From NCBI GenBank assembly GCA_905195005.1, contig CAJJUC010000055.1, positions 1 to 13,337 on the forward strand: 13,337 bases of DNA. Reading direction: 5' to 3'. This DNA is from an uncultured Eubacteriales bacterium (GTDB lineage: Bacteria > Bacillota > Clostridia > UMGS1883). This document shows, piece after piece, positions 1 to 7,700 of the stretch. The notes under the pieces are model-generated. The model was not told where the DNA came from, did not search any database, and saw nothing but the letters and a program-made list of their open reading frames with translations. How positions within the stretch are numbered: the first letter of the stretch is position 1; every line of letters starts with the position of its first letter. A program made the translations under genes and the position numbers.

Positions 1-680
1 AATCAGCCACGCTTGCTTTTGAGGGCGGCTGGAACACGATTAAGCTTTATTTTATGATAGGGCTGCCGTACGAAACATATGACGACATTGCAGGCATTGC
101 CTCTCTTGCCGAAAAGGTTGTGGAATGTTTTTACAATTCAGACAAGGTGAACCGCCGCAGACCGCCGTCTGTTCATATAAGCGTTGCAAGCTTTGTTCCG
201 AAGCCGTTCACGCCGTTTCAGTGGGCAAAGCAGAACAGTATTGATGAGCTTTCCGAAAAGCAGCTGTTCTTAAAAAATCAAATAAGAAACAGGCACATAA
301 AGTACAGTTACCATCAAAGCGACGTCAGTGTGCTTGAAGGCGTTTTTGCACGCGGTGACAGGCGCTTGTGCGATGTTCTGATTCGCGCGCATGAGCTTGG
401 CTGCAAGCTTGACGGCTGGAACGAATGCTTCCGCCTTGATTTGTGGCAGCGGGCGTTTTCCGATTGCGGAATCGACCCGAATTTCTACACACGCGAACGC
501 AGTCATGATGAAATTCTGCCGTGGGATATGGTTGACATCGGCGTTACAAAAAAGTTTCTTATAAACGAGGACAATAAAGCAAAAGAAGCCGCAACAACTC
601 CCAACTGCCGCGAAAAATGCAGCGGCTGCGGCGCGGCATCGCTTTGCAAAACAAAAGAAAGGTGCGTTTGCTTTGAGTGA
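1..680 (+). CDS. Radical SAM protein, TIGR03960-like, C-terminal part (5' end outside window)
   Basis: The frame is open from the first bases of the window, so this is the 3' part of a longer gene. The first ATG (54) is internal, because the codons before it (from position 3) already read like conserved protein and continue into MIGLPYET, a stretch typical of the radical SAM core in the TIGR03960 group. The radical SAM Cys motif would lie upstream, outside the window. The C-terminus is a dense cysteine cluster (CREKCSGCG, then CKTKERCVC), which could hold a further Fe-S cluster; that is inference. The reaction of this family is not known. The stop overlaps the start of the next gene by 8 nt, and that gene belongs to the TIGR03936 'radical SAM-linked' family, the usual partner of TIGR03960. 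The pairing supports the call, and translational coupling is likely. Confidence 0.85.
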   Translation, partial: SATLAFEGGWNTIKLYFMIGLPYETYDDIAGIASLAEKVVECFYNSDKVNRRRPPSVHISVASFVPKPFTPFQWAKQNSIDELSEKQLFLKNQIRNRHIKYSYHQSDVSVLEGVFARGDRRLCDVLIRAHELGCKLDGWNECFRLDLWQRAFSDCGIDPNFYTRERSHDEILPWDMVDIGVTKKFLINEDNKAKEAATTPNCREKCSGCGAASLCKTKERCVCFE

Positions 681-1302
681 TTACTATCTGTTATACGAAC
701 GCGATAAGCGCGTTAAATATGTTTCTCATCTCGATTTTGTGCGCATGTTCGGGCGCGCCATGCGGCGCGCGGCGCTTCCGATGGCTTTTTCCGAGGGATT
801 TAATCCTCATCCGCTGATGACCTTTGCGCTTCCGCTTCCAGTCGGATATACGAGCAAGTGCGAGCTTCTTGAGTTTTCGCTTGCGGAGCCGCGCGGCACG
901 GACGAAATAAAAAGCCTCTTAAACGGCGTTTTGCCCTGCGGCGTGAACGTTTTTGAAGTTCATGAGGGAAAAAGCAGAATGAAGAAGCTTGACAATGCTC
1001 TTTATTTGGTTACGCCCGAAAATATGCCCGGCGATATTTCGGACTTTATTTTCAGAAAAGAGATAATAATTGAAAAAAAGACAAAGAGCGGAATCAAGGA
1101 AACCGATATCCGCCCCGATATTAAAAGCATAAAAAGCGCAGGAAATTCCTTTGAAATGATTCTTTCATCGGGCAGCCGCGCAAATCTTAAGCCCGAGATT
1201 GTTATCAACGCGATGAACCGCTATATTGACGGGTATGCATCGGGCGACTGCGAATACTGCCGCCTTGCGATTTATGACGGCGGCATGGAAGAAATCAAAT
1301 AA
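673..1302 (+). CDS. TIGR03936 / DUF2344 radical SAM-linked protein
   Basis: This 209-aa protein has the hallmarks of the DUF2344 (TIGR03936) family near its N-terminus: YVSHLDF followed by FSEGFNPHP and then a proline- and glycine-rich LPLPVGY. The molecular function is unknown; the family is defined by its link to a TIGR03960 radical SAM protein, which is the gene directly upstream. The start is TTG at 673, which overlaps the upstream stop. It is preceded by AAGGTG about 8 nt away, and no ATG in this frame fits better. In many Clostridia the pair is followed by the ribonuclease G gene (rng) and rplU; here it is followed by a convergent gene instead. Its stop codon overlaps the stop of that gene by 8 nt (1295-1302), so transcription must end inside the opposing gene (see the terminator at 1341-1384). 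Confidence 0.88.
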   Translation: MSDYYLLYERDKRVKYVSHLDFVRMFGRAMRRAALPMAFSEGFNPHPLMTFALPLPVGYTSKCELLEFSLAEPRGTDEIKSLLNGVLPCGVNVFEVHEGKSRMKKLDNALYLVTPENMPGDISDFIFRKEIIIEKKTKSGIKETDIRPDIKSIKSAGNSFEMILSSGSRANLKPEIVINAMNRYIDGYASGDCEYCRLAIYDGGMEEIK

Positions 1303-2260
1303 TCTCATACGTTTTTACAGAGCTGTCGGAAATGACCCTAAATGCAATGCCTTGTGCTTTAAAATAATCGGCATTGCATTTTTTGTTGCCGTTTATTTTT
1401 GATATAAAGCGCGGATTGGCGCGGACAATAATTTCGTTCCCGCCTTCGGATTGTCTTAATATATCGTTTCGGATCACCCGGCTTATAACAAGCTCTCCGA
1501 ATGCCGGGTGATATGGTCCGCCGGTCATGGTGCGCTTGAGCTTTTCGCTGTCGGGAAGTCCGATGCGGAGGATTTTGATGTTTTTTTCTGTGAAATACTC
1601 ATGCAGGCGCGCGCATATTTCAACAGCCTGTTCAAGACTCTGAGCGTGATATGTCCCCTCGCGGCGCATTTCGTCAAGTCTTGTTCCCAAAATTACAATT
1701 GTCGGATATATCCTTGTTTCGCGCGCGCCGAGCTTATGGAATTTCAGCGCGGTAATCATATCCGTCTCATCGGTATCGAGCGGAAGTCCCGTCATCATTT
1801 GCAGCCCGAGAGTTACACCGCCGTTCAAGATAATTTCGGAAGCACGGACAACATCGTCTGCGCTGTGACCGCGATTTGCGGCTTTAAGAACGCGATTGTC
1901 CATTGACTGCGCGCCCAGCTCGATATTTTTCACGCCGTAGGACAAAAGCCGTTTAACCGTTTCCGAATCGATATAATCCGGGCGCGTTGAAAGACGGATG
2001 CTCCGAACGTACCCCTTTTTTATATATTCCTCTGCCAAAGCAAGATATTCGTTTTGTTTTTCTTTTGAAATTCCCGTGAAGCTGCCGCCGAAAAAGGCAA
2101 TCTGCTCCGCAAAACCGTTCATCGTGGCAAGATGATTTTCGATTATTGCACGGGCTTCGCCGACTGTCGGTGCGGCGGCGCTTCCGCTTATCGTTCGCTG
2201 GTCGCAGAAGGCGCAGCTGTTTTTGCAGCCCTCATGCGGCACAAATATCGGTATTATCAA
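1295..2260 (-). CDS. Elp3-like radical SAM protein (COG1243 type, no GNAT domain)
   Basis: This 321-aa radical SAM enzyme has the cluster ligands C12, C16 and C19 in GCKNSCAFC (CxxxCxxC, binding the 4Fe-4S cluster that cleaves S-adenosylmethionine). Further family motifs are GGSFTG (58-63), STRPD (91-95), ELGAQS (114-119) and MTGLP (156-160). The pattern is that of the Elp3 family. The protein is much shorter than full Elp3 and lacks the C-terminal acetyltransferase domain, so tRNA acetyl-transfer activity should not be assumed. In many Clostridia this gene lies between rnc and smc; here it is last in the minus-strand array that starts with smc. The start is TTG at 2260: an in-frame TGA lies directly upstream (2263-2261), so no longer form is possible. 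The gap to the lipoprotein stop is 10 nt and there is no strong Shine-Dalgarno site, which suggests translational coupling. The substrate is unknown. Confidence 0.85.
   Translation of the reverse strand: MIIPIFVPHEGCKNSCAFCDQRTISGSAAAPTVGEARAIIENHLATMNGFAEQIAFFGGSFTGISKEKQNEYLALAEEYIKKGYVRSIRLSTRPDYIDSETVKRLLSYGVKNIELGAQSMDNRVLKAANRGHSADDVVRASEIILNGGVTLGLQMMTGLPLDTDETDMITALKFHKLGARETRIYPTIVILGTRLDEMRREGTYHAQSLEQAVEICARLHEYFTEKNIKILRIGLPDSEKLKRTMTGGPYHPAFGELVISRVIRNDILRQSEGGNEIIVRANPRFISKINGNKKCNADYFKAQGIAFRVISDSSVKTYEII
1341..1384 (+). terminator. Intrinsic terminator of the TIGR03960-TIGR03936 unit, inside the opposing gene
   Basis: A perfect 11-bp stem pairs AATGCAATGCC (1341-1351) with GGCATTGCATT (1370-1380) across an 18-nt loop. 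On the plus strand it is followed directly by TTTT, giving a run of six T including the stem end. It begins 38 nt after the TIGR03936 stop and lies wholly within the 3' coding part of the minus-strand Elp3-like gene. On the minus strand the hairpin is followed by TAGGG, not a T-run, so it should work mainly for plus-strand transcripts. The loop is longer than usual, which lowers certainty. Confidence 0.65.
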
Positions 2261-2270
2261 TCAAATCAAC

Positions 2271-2627
2271 TCATTTCCTGAGCGGAATCATAAATCCGTC
2301 AAGCGTTATTCCGCAAATATCTCCGCCTATAACGCGGTTTTCGTAAACAAGAATGTTCGCACGCGCATCAAGCGACGGAATGAGATATGTATAACGCGTG
2401 CACGTTTTTCCCCTATACGGCTCAAGATCAAATCCGCCCTCACGCTGAAGCGCATTATATTTTTCATAAACATCATTAAATTTTTCAGGTATAACAATTG
2501 TTTCCGTTTCGGACGGCTCCGTTTCGGCATCATAACCCATGCTTTTGACGATTTCCGAATAACACGGGGCTGTGCCGCACCCTGCAAGAATTAAAATGCC
2601 GATAAGAACACAGACAATTTTTCTCAT
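2271..2627 (-). CDS. Small lipoprotein with DUF4830-like domain
   Basis: This 118-aa predicted lipoprotein has a lipobox LAGC with the lipidated cysteine at residue 17, after a short positively charged N-terminus (MRK) and a hydrophobic stretch. It should be anchored on the outer face of the membrane. A Glu/Thr-rich linker (about 33-45) leads to a compact C-terminal domain with FNDVYEKYNALQ, GFDLEPYRGK, RYTY and VYENRVIGGDICG. These resemble the DUF4830 domain as I recall it; function is unknown. The start ATG (2627) has AAGGGG at 7 nt spacing, but that site is the 3' arm of the hairpin at 2631-2664, so translation or transcription is probably limited. The gene follows rpsR and lies 10 nt before the Elp3-like gene. 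The DUF assignment is from memory of motif spacing, not from a search. Confidence 0.75.
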   Translation of the reverse strand: MRKIVCVLIGILILAGCGTAPCYSEIVKSMGYDAETEPSETETIVIPEKFNDVYEKYNALQREGGFDLEPYRGKTCTRYTYLIPSLDARANILVYENRVIGGDICGITLDGFMIPLRK

Positions 2628-2630
2628 TAA

Positions 2631-2664
2631 AACACCCCTTCAAAATATACTCTGAAGGGGTGTT
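2631..2664 (-). terminator. Hairpin between rpsR and the lipoprotein gene: terminator and/or RBS-masking element
   Basis: The perfect 12-bp stem is TGAAGGGGTGTT (minus strand, 2642-2631) with its complement at 2664-2653 and a 10-nt loop. It starts 12 nt after the rpsR stop. On the minus strand the stem ends in GTGTT followed by TTA, a run of only four T, so it is a modest intrinsic terminator. The AAGGGG in its 3' arm is also the ribosome binding site of the lipoprotein gene, whose ATG follows 3 nt after the stem. Confidence 0.7.
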
Positions 2665-2676
2665 CAATATTCTTAA

Positions 2677-2928
2677 TTATTCTGCCGAGAAAGGAAGAAG
2701 TGCAATCTGGCGCGCACGCTTTATAGCGACAGTGAGCTGACGCTGGTGCTTTGCGCATGTACCTGTAATTCTTCTGGGAAGAATCTTAGCACGCTCCGAA
2801 ACATAGCGGCGGAGCTTTGCAACATCCTTATAGTCAATTTCCGTGACCTTATCAACACAGAACTGGCAAACTTTTCTCTTTGCTTTACGAGATCTGTAAG
2901 GTCTGTCGGTCTTTTCCTTTTCCATCAT
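2677..2928 (-). CDS. rpsR: 30S ribosomal protein S18 (zinc-binding type)
   Basis: This 83-aa protein of the normal S18 length contains the diagnostic IDYKDV, LPRRITG, KHQRQLTVAIKRAR and a C-terminal IALLPF. S18 binds the 30S platform next to S6. Four potential zinc ligands are present: C21 and C24 (CQFC) with C58 and H61 (CAKH). This marks the zinc-binding form, whereas the Bacillus subtilis type lacks them. The start is the first of two adjacent ATG codons (2928), which lies 8 nt after GGGAGG. The gene is third in the conserved rpsF-ssb-rpsR operon, 18 nt after ssb, and is followed by a hairpin at 2631-2664. Confidence 0.97.
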   Translation of the reverse strand: MMEKEKTDRPYRSRKAKRKVCQFCVDKVTEIDYKDVAKLRRYVSERAKILPRRITGTCAKHQRQLTVAIKRARQIALLPFSAE

Positions 2929-2946
2929 GGCTGTAACCTCCCTTGA

Positions 2947-3375
2947 TTAAAATGGTAAATCGTCGTCTGTTCCCATAGGAGAAATCGGATCAGGAAGCGA
3001 GCCGTAATCACCGCTGCCGAAGCTTTCGCCCGTGCCGGCTGACTGCTGCGCATCCTTTTTGCTTTCAACGAAATACGCCTGATTCACAATAACCTCAGTC
3101 GCATATCTTTTTTTACCGTCCTGATCGTCCCAGCTGCGCGTCTGAATACTTCCCTCAACGGCAACAAGGTTTCCCTTGTGAAAATATTTTGAAATAAATT
3201 CAGCCGTGGTTCTCCATGCAACACAGTTGATGAAATCCGCCTTGCGCTCCTCGCCCTGGCGGACGAAGTTGCGGTCAACGGCAAGCGAAAATGAACAGGT
3301 ACTCACTCCCTGCGGAGTGCTGCGAAGCTCGGGATCCCTTGTAAATCTCCCAATCAGTATTGCTTTGTTAAGCAT
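2947..3375 (-). CDS. ssb: Single-stranded DNA-binding protein
   Basis: This is a typical bacterial SSB of 142 aa. An N-terminal OB-fold (about 1-105) starts MLNKAILIGRFTRDPELR and includes FSLAVDRNF, FINCVAWR and VEGSIQTRSW. A flexible Gly/Ser/Gln linker leads to the acidic tail DDDLPF, which recruits replication and repair partners. SSB coats single-stranded DNA during replication, recombination and repair. I chose ATG at 3375. A TTG two codons upstream (3381) would sit only 2 nt from the GGGGAGG site, while ATG 3375 has 8 nt spacing. It lies between rpsF and rpsR in the usual order, 16 nt after rpsF. Confidence 0.97.
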   Translation of the reverse strand: MLNKAILIGRFTRDPELRSTPQGVSTCSFSLAVDRNFVRQGEERKADFINCVAWRTTAEFISKYFHKGNLVAVEGSIQTRSWDDQDGKKRYATEVIVNQAYFVESKKDAQQSAGTGESFGSGDYGSLPDPISPMGTDDDLPF

Positions 3376-3391
3376 CTTCAATACCTCCCCA

Positions 3392-3688
3392 TTACGCTTC
3401 CTTGCGAACGGTAAGTGTGCGAATCACGCCATCCGTAATGCCGTAAATTCTCTCAAGCTCCTTGGGAAATTCGGGAGCTGATGTGAAGTTCACAAGAACA
3501 TAGTAACCTTCATTCTTGAAGTCTATCGGGTAAGCAAGCTTTCTCTTTCCCCAAACATCAACACTTTCAACAGTGCCGTTCTCAGCGATGAGTGCCTTGA
3601 ACTTCTCCGTAAGAGCGTTCGTTTTTTCCTCATCAAGCGCTGCGTCAAGAACGAAAATGGTTTCATACTTGTTAATGATTTCAGCCAT
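3392..3688 (-). CDS. rpsF: 30S ribosomal protein S6
   Basis: This 98-aa protein matches S6 in length and sequence: NKYETIFVLD at the N-terminus, then WGKRKLAYPI, EGYYVLVNF and a C-terminal RTLTVRK. S6 binds S18 and the central domain of 16S rRNA. The frame stays open 18 codons further upstream, but ATG 3688 is the start: it gives the normal S6 N-terminus and has AAGGAGG at 9 nt spacing. The gene is first in rpsF-ssb-rpsR, with its own strong promoter at 3761-3789 and a leader of about 65 nt that can fold into two hairpins, a plausible site for S6:S18 feedback. Confidence 0.97.
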   Translation of the reverse strand: MAEIINKYETIFVLDAALDEEKTNALTEKFKALIAENGTVESVDVWGKRKLAYPIDFKNEGYYVLVNFTSAPEFPKELERIYGITDGVIRTLTVRKEA

Positions 3689-3697
3689 TTCTCTACA

Positions 3698-3757
3698 CCT
3701 CCTTCTGGACTCTGGCCCCGCTGAGCGGAGCAAGGAATGCATTTATTCAAATGCTTT
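3698..3757 (-). promoter_or_regulatory. rpsF 5' leader with two hairpins; candidate S6:S18 regulatory element
   Basis: The predicted leader from the promoter at 3761-3789 holds GCATTT-GAAT-AAATGC (6-bp stem, minus strand 3754-3739) and GCTCCGC-TCA-GCGGGGC (7-bp stem with one G-T pair, minus strand 3729-3713). The Shine-Dalgarno AAGGAGG (3704-3698) follows. Leaders of rpsF in many bacteria carry an RNA motif that binds the S6:S18 complex and contains a conserved CCG. A CCG is present in the second hairpin here, but I could not confirm the full consensus. Confidence 0.45.
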
Positions 3758-3760
3758 TAT

Positions 3761-3789
3761 ATTATATATCTTTATTTTTGCAAAGTCAA
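3761..3789 (-). promoter_or_regulatory. Sigma-A promoter of rpsF-ssb-rpsR
   Basis: On the minus strand, TTGACT (3789-3784) and TATAAT (3766-3761) are separated by exactly 17 nt in an A/T-rich spacer. This gives 5/6 and 6/6 matches to the consensus. The -35 box begins 17 nt after the ftsY stop codon, and no strong hairpin terminator is visible between, so some ftsY transcripts may also run into this operon. Confidence 0.9.
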
Positions 3790-3805
3790 GCATTTTTTTC
3801 AGATT

Positions 3806-4732
3806 TTATTCATCAAACAGGGCGGCGGCGAAATCCGCGGCGTCAAACACCTGCAAATCGTCAATTCCCTCGCCCACGCCGACAAATTTAACGGGGATTC
3901 CGAGCTTTTGGCAGATGTTTACCACAATGCCGCCCTTCGCGGTGCCGTCAAGCTTTGTGAGCACAATTCCCGTCACGCCTGCCGCTTTGTTAAATTCTTC
4001 CGCCTGATTCACGGCATTCTGCCCCGTTGTTGCGTCCAGAACCAGCAAAACCTCTTTCTGTGCCTGCGGCAGCTCACGCTCGATAACACGGTAAATCTTT
4101 TTAAGCTCCTCCATAAGGTTTTTCTTATTATGAAGCCTGCCTGCCGTGTCACAGATGAGCACATCCGCGTTTCGGCTCTTTGCCGCATTGCAGCCGTCAA
4201 ATATAACCGCCGCAGGGTCGGCGCCCTCTGTCAGCCTTACAATCGGCACATCGTTGCGCGCCGCCCATATTTCAAGCTGATCCGCCGCCGCTGCGCGGAA
4301 GGTGTCCGCCGCTGCAAGAACAACCTTTTTTCCCTCGTTTTTCAGCTTGTTGGTAATTTTTCCGATTGTTGTTGTTTTTCCGACGCCGTTTACGCCGATT
4401 ACAAGAATAACCGCCGGTTTTGTTTCGAGATGCAGTGCACTGTCCGCGCTTGACATGATTTCCGAAATTATGGCGCGAAGCTCTTTTTTTGCCGCTTCAC
4501 CGTCCGATATATGCTTCTCGCGGACGCGTTCGCGCAAGCGGTCAACGATTTCCGCCGATGTAACGCCGCCGATGTCTGCCATAATCAACGCTTCTTCAAG
4601 CTCATCGTACAAATCATCGTCAAGTTTTTTAAAAACGCTGAACACGTTATCAATTTTTTCGTTAAAGGAATCACGCGTTTTCCCGAGCCCTGCCTTAAGG
4701 CGCGCAAAAAGTCCCTTTTTTTCCTCTGCCAT
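3806..4732 (-). CDS. ftsY: Signal recognition particle receptor FtsY
   Basis: This SRP-family GTPase of 308 aa docks the ribosome-SRP complex at the membrane for co-translational insertion. The N-terminal part (about 1-100) is a short charged segment followed by the helical N domain (LYDELEEALIMADIG). The G domain shows GVNGVGKTT (113-121, P-loop), AADTFRAAA (141-149), DTAGR (195-199), TKLDGTAKGG (259-268) and GVGEGIDDLQVFD (285-297), the last being typical of FtsY. The long acidic A domain of E. coli FtsY is absent, as is usual in Bacillota. The start ATG 4732 has GGAGG at 7 nt spacing. The gene follows smc with a 14-nt gap, the standard smc-ftsY order. Confidence 0.97.
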   Translation of the reverse strand: MAEEKKGLFARLKAGLGKTRDSFNEKIDNVFSVFKKLDDDLYDELEEALIMADIGGVTSAEIVDRLRERVREKHISDGEAAKKELRAIISEIMSSADSALHLETKPAVILVIGVNGVGKTTTIGKITNKLKNEGKKVVLAAADTFRAAAADQLEIWAARNDVPIVRLTEGADPAAVIFDGCNAAKSRNADVLICDTAGRLHNKKNLMEELKKIYRVIERELPQAQKEVLLVLDATTGQNAVNQAEEFNKAAGVTGIVLTKLDGTAKGGIVVNICQKLGIPVKFVGVGEGIDDLQVFDAADFAAALFDE

Positions 4733-4746
4733 GATATTACCTCCGT

Positions 4747-7700
4747 CTATTCTTCGAGCGCAACGTCCTCAAGCTTCATTGAAAGCAGTCTGCTCACGCC
4801 GCGTTCCTGCATTGTAACGCCGTAAAGCACGTCGGCAGCCTCCATTGTGCCGCGCCTGTGCGTTATAACAACGAACTGCGTCGAATTTCCGTAATTTCTG
4901 ATATAGTCGCCGAAACGGTAAACATTTTCATCATCAAGCGCAGCCTCAATCTCGTCGAGCACCAGAAACGGCGCCGGCGAAACCTGAAGCAGTGCAAACA
5001 AAAGTGCAATAGCCGTCAGCGCGTGCTCGCCGCCCGAAAGCAGCGTCAGATTCTGAAGCTTTTTGCCCGGCGGCTGCACCTCGATTTCAATCGGGCTTTC
5101 AAGTGTGTCTATCGGGTCGACAAGGCGAACCTCCGCCTTTCCGCCGCCGAACAAATCAACAAAGCTTTTTCCGAAATTCCTGTTGATTATAACAAACTTT
5201 TCCGCAAACTGCTCGCGCATTATGTTCATCATTTCACCGATAAGCTTCTGCAAATCAGCCTTTGCTTTTTCCATGTCACTGACCTGTGAGCTGAGAAATT
5301 CGTACCGTTCCTTTACATCCTTATATTCCTCAATCGCGTCAACATTTATGTTTCCGAGCGATTTAATCGCGCTTTTAAGTTCCGAAATGCGTTTCTGCGC
5401 CGCAGGAAGAGACCCGATGTCTTTTTTAAGCTCCATCGCGCTGTTGTATGTCAGCTCGTAATCGTCCCAAAGGCGGCTTGCCGCGTTTTCAAGATCCTCA
5501 TCGATTTTATTCTTTTTCGATTCAATCCTCACAACCTCACTTTGAAGAATAAGGATTTTATCGTTCATTTCCTTTATCTGCTCACGCAGCGTTTCAAGCT
5601 CGCTGTCGCTTCCGCTTCTGCCGGAAAGATACGCCTGAATTTCATCGCGAACGGACTGCACTGCCGCAGCGCACTGTGCCGCGCGCATATTATTCTGCTC
5701 AACCTGTGCGTTAAGAGCCGCGATTGCATTTTCTTCATTTGCTATCTGCGATTTTCTTTCGTCAAAATCGCTCTTAGAATTAAGTATGCTCTGCATCACG
5801 GATTCAATACGCTGCTGTGCAAGCTCGGTGTCCTTTCGCGCATTGTTAATCTGCATTTTTTTGTCGATTATTTTAACGGAAAGCTCTTCGCGCTTCACAA
5901 CAACCGTGCGCACAGCGTTCTGCCTTTCGGAAATCAATTCTTCGGCGTGTTCTATAAGCTCGTCCGACCCCTCGATAACCTCGCGCAGCTTGCGTTTTGA
6001 TTCGTCCGTGTCGGTCTGCTGCCCCGAAATCTGTTCCTTTTCCTTTGAAAATTTGTCAAGGCGTTCCTTCGCCATTTTAAGCAGGCTTTCCTTCATTTCA
6101 TGCTCGGCTTTAAGCTTGTGTTCATCGTTTTCGCAGCGCGAAAGCTCGGCGCGGAGCTTGTTTTCCGCATCACGCAGCCCGGCAAGTCTGTCCGTAAGCG
6201 AATCGATTTCGGCGTCGATTTTTTCCGATTCGCGGTTCAGCTCATCGCACTGCTTTGCAAGCAGCTCGATCTCGTCATTTCTGCCCAAAAGCGCCTGAGC
6301 GCGGTTCGTGCTTCCACCCGTAACGCTTCCGCCCGGCTGCAAAAGCTCGCCGCCGAGTGTTACAATCTTAAATTTATAATGAGTTGCGCGTGCAAGGGCG
6401 ATTGCATTGTCCATGTTATCCATTATCACGGTTCTGCCCAAAAGGGCGTCGACAACATTGCGGATTTTATCATCAGCCGAAACAACATCGCAGGCAACTG
6501 CAACCGCGCCGCGGTTTTTCATTATGCGCTCCTCGTTGTCGAGCCGCCGCCCCTCCTGCGAGGTTATGGGCAAAAACGTCACTCTGCCCAGGCGTTTTTC
6601 CTTAAGGTATTCAATCGCCTGCTTTGCGTCCTCCTCAGTATCTACAACAATATTTTGCATTGCATTTCCGAGTGCGGTTTCAACAGCCGTTATGTATTTC
6701 TTATCCGTGGAAACAAGCTTACTGAGAACGCCGACAAGCTTTCCGCGGTATTTCCCCTCGCTCTCTGCTTTGAGAAGCTCGCGCACACCGCGCGCATAGC
6801 CCTCGAGTCCGCGCTCCATCTCAACAAGCATTTTGCGCCGCCCCTGCTTTTCTCCGTAAGCCGAGGAGATTTCGTTATACTTGTTTTTCAGCTCGGATAT
6901 TTTCTGACTGTCTGCCTGCTGGTCGCGGCGGATATTGAAAACATCATCCCCTGCTTTCTGCGTTTTGATTTGCGCGTCGGTGCATTTTCCGTCAAGCGCC
7001 GAAAGCTCCGCCGTCAGCGTTCTTATATCATCGGCTGCCGAAGCAATGTCAACCTCAACCGAGAACCGGCGTGTTTCGATATTTCTTGTTACAAGCTCAA
7101 TGCTTTCGATTCTGCTTTGCGCCTCCGCCTTTTTCTGGCGGAGGGAGATTGCGTTTTCGCGGGCTTCCTCAAGCGATTTGTTTTTCGCCGCAAGCTCTCC
7201 CGAAAGCGCGCGGTCTTCGCCCTCAAGCGCGGCAAGCTCCGATTCCATGTCATTGCATTTTATTGAAAAACCGACCTTTTCCTGTTCGATTTTCTTCTTT
7301 GTTTCGCGCAGCTCATCCTCGCGCTTTGACCATCCGGCAAGCTCGCCTTCAATGCGGACGATATTCGTTTTGTGGTTTTCAATATTGTTTTCAAGCAGGG
7401 CGCGCTCATTTTCAACAGCCGCACCCTCGCCCTCAAGTTTTGAAAGGCGCTGCCGCTTTTCTTCGATTTCTCCGTCTGTTTCCTTAATCGCGGCATACAG
7501 CTCGTCACTTTTTTTATTGCCTTCGTCAAGCGCCTGCTTTGCACTTTCAAACTCCGCCGCTGCGTCGGCATATATCTGCCCCGTTTTCTTTGCGTCTGCC
7601 CTTTTTGCGTCAATAATTTCAAGCAGGGCGCTTATTTCAATTCCCTTAAGCTCTTCTCGCAGGTCAAGGAATTTAATCGCTTTTTCGCTCTGCCTGCGGA

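Noticed and set aside
1259..1284. GCCGCC/GGCGGC stem as a minus-strand terminator for the Elp3-like gene
   Set aside because: It has a 6-bp stem with a 14-nt loop inside coding DNA and is not followed by a T-run on the minus strand.
3381..3742. Longer starts for ssb (TTG 3381) and rpsF (3742)
   Set aside because: The ribosome sites and the conserved N-termini fit ATG 3375 and ATG 3688; the longer forms have wrong spacing or add residues not found in the families.
3573..4453. Plus-strand open frames opposite rpsF and ftsY
   Set aside because: They are antisense to conserved genes and show no family resemblance; one of them also crosses the rpsF promoter.
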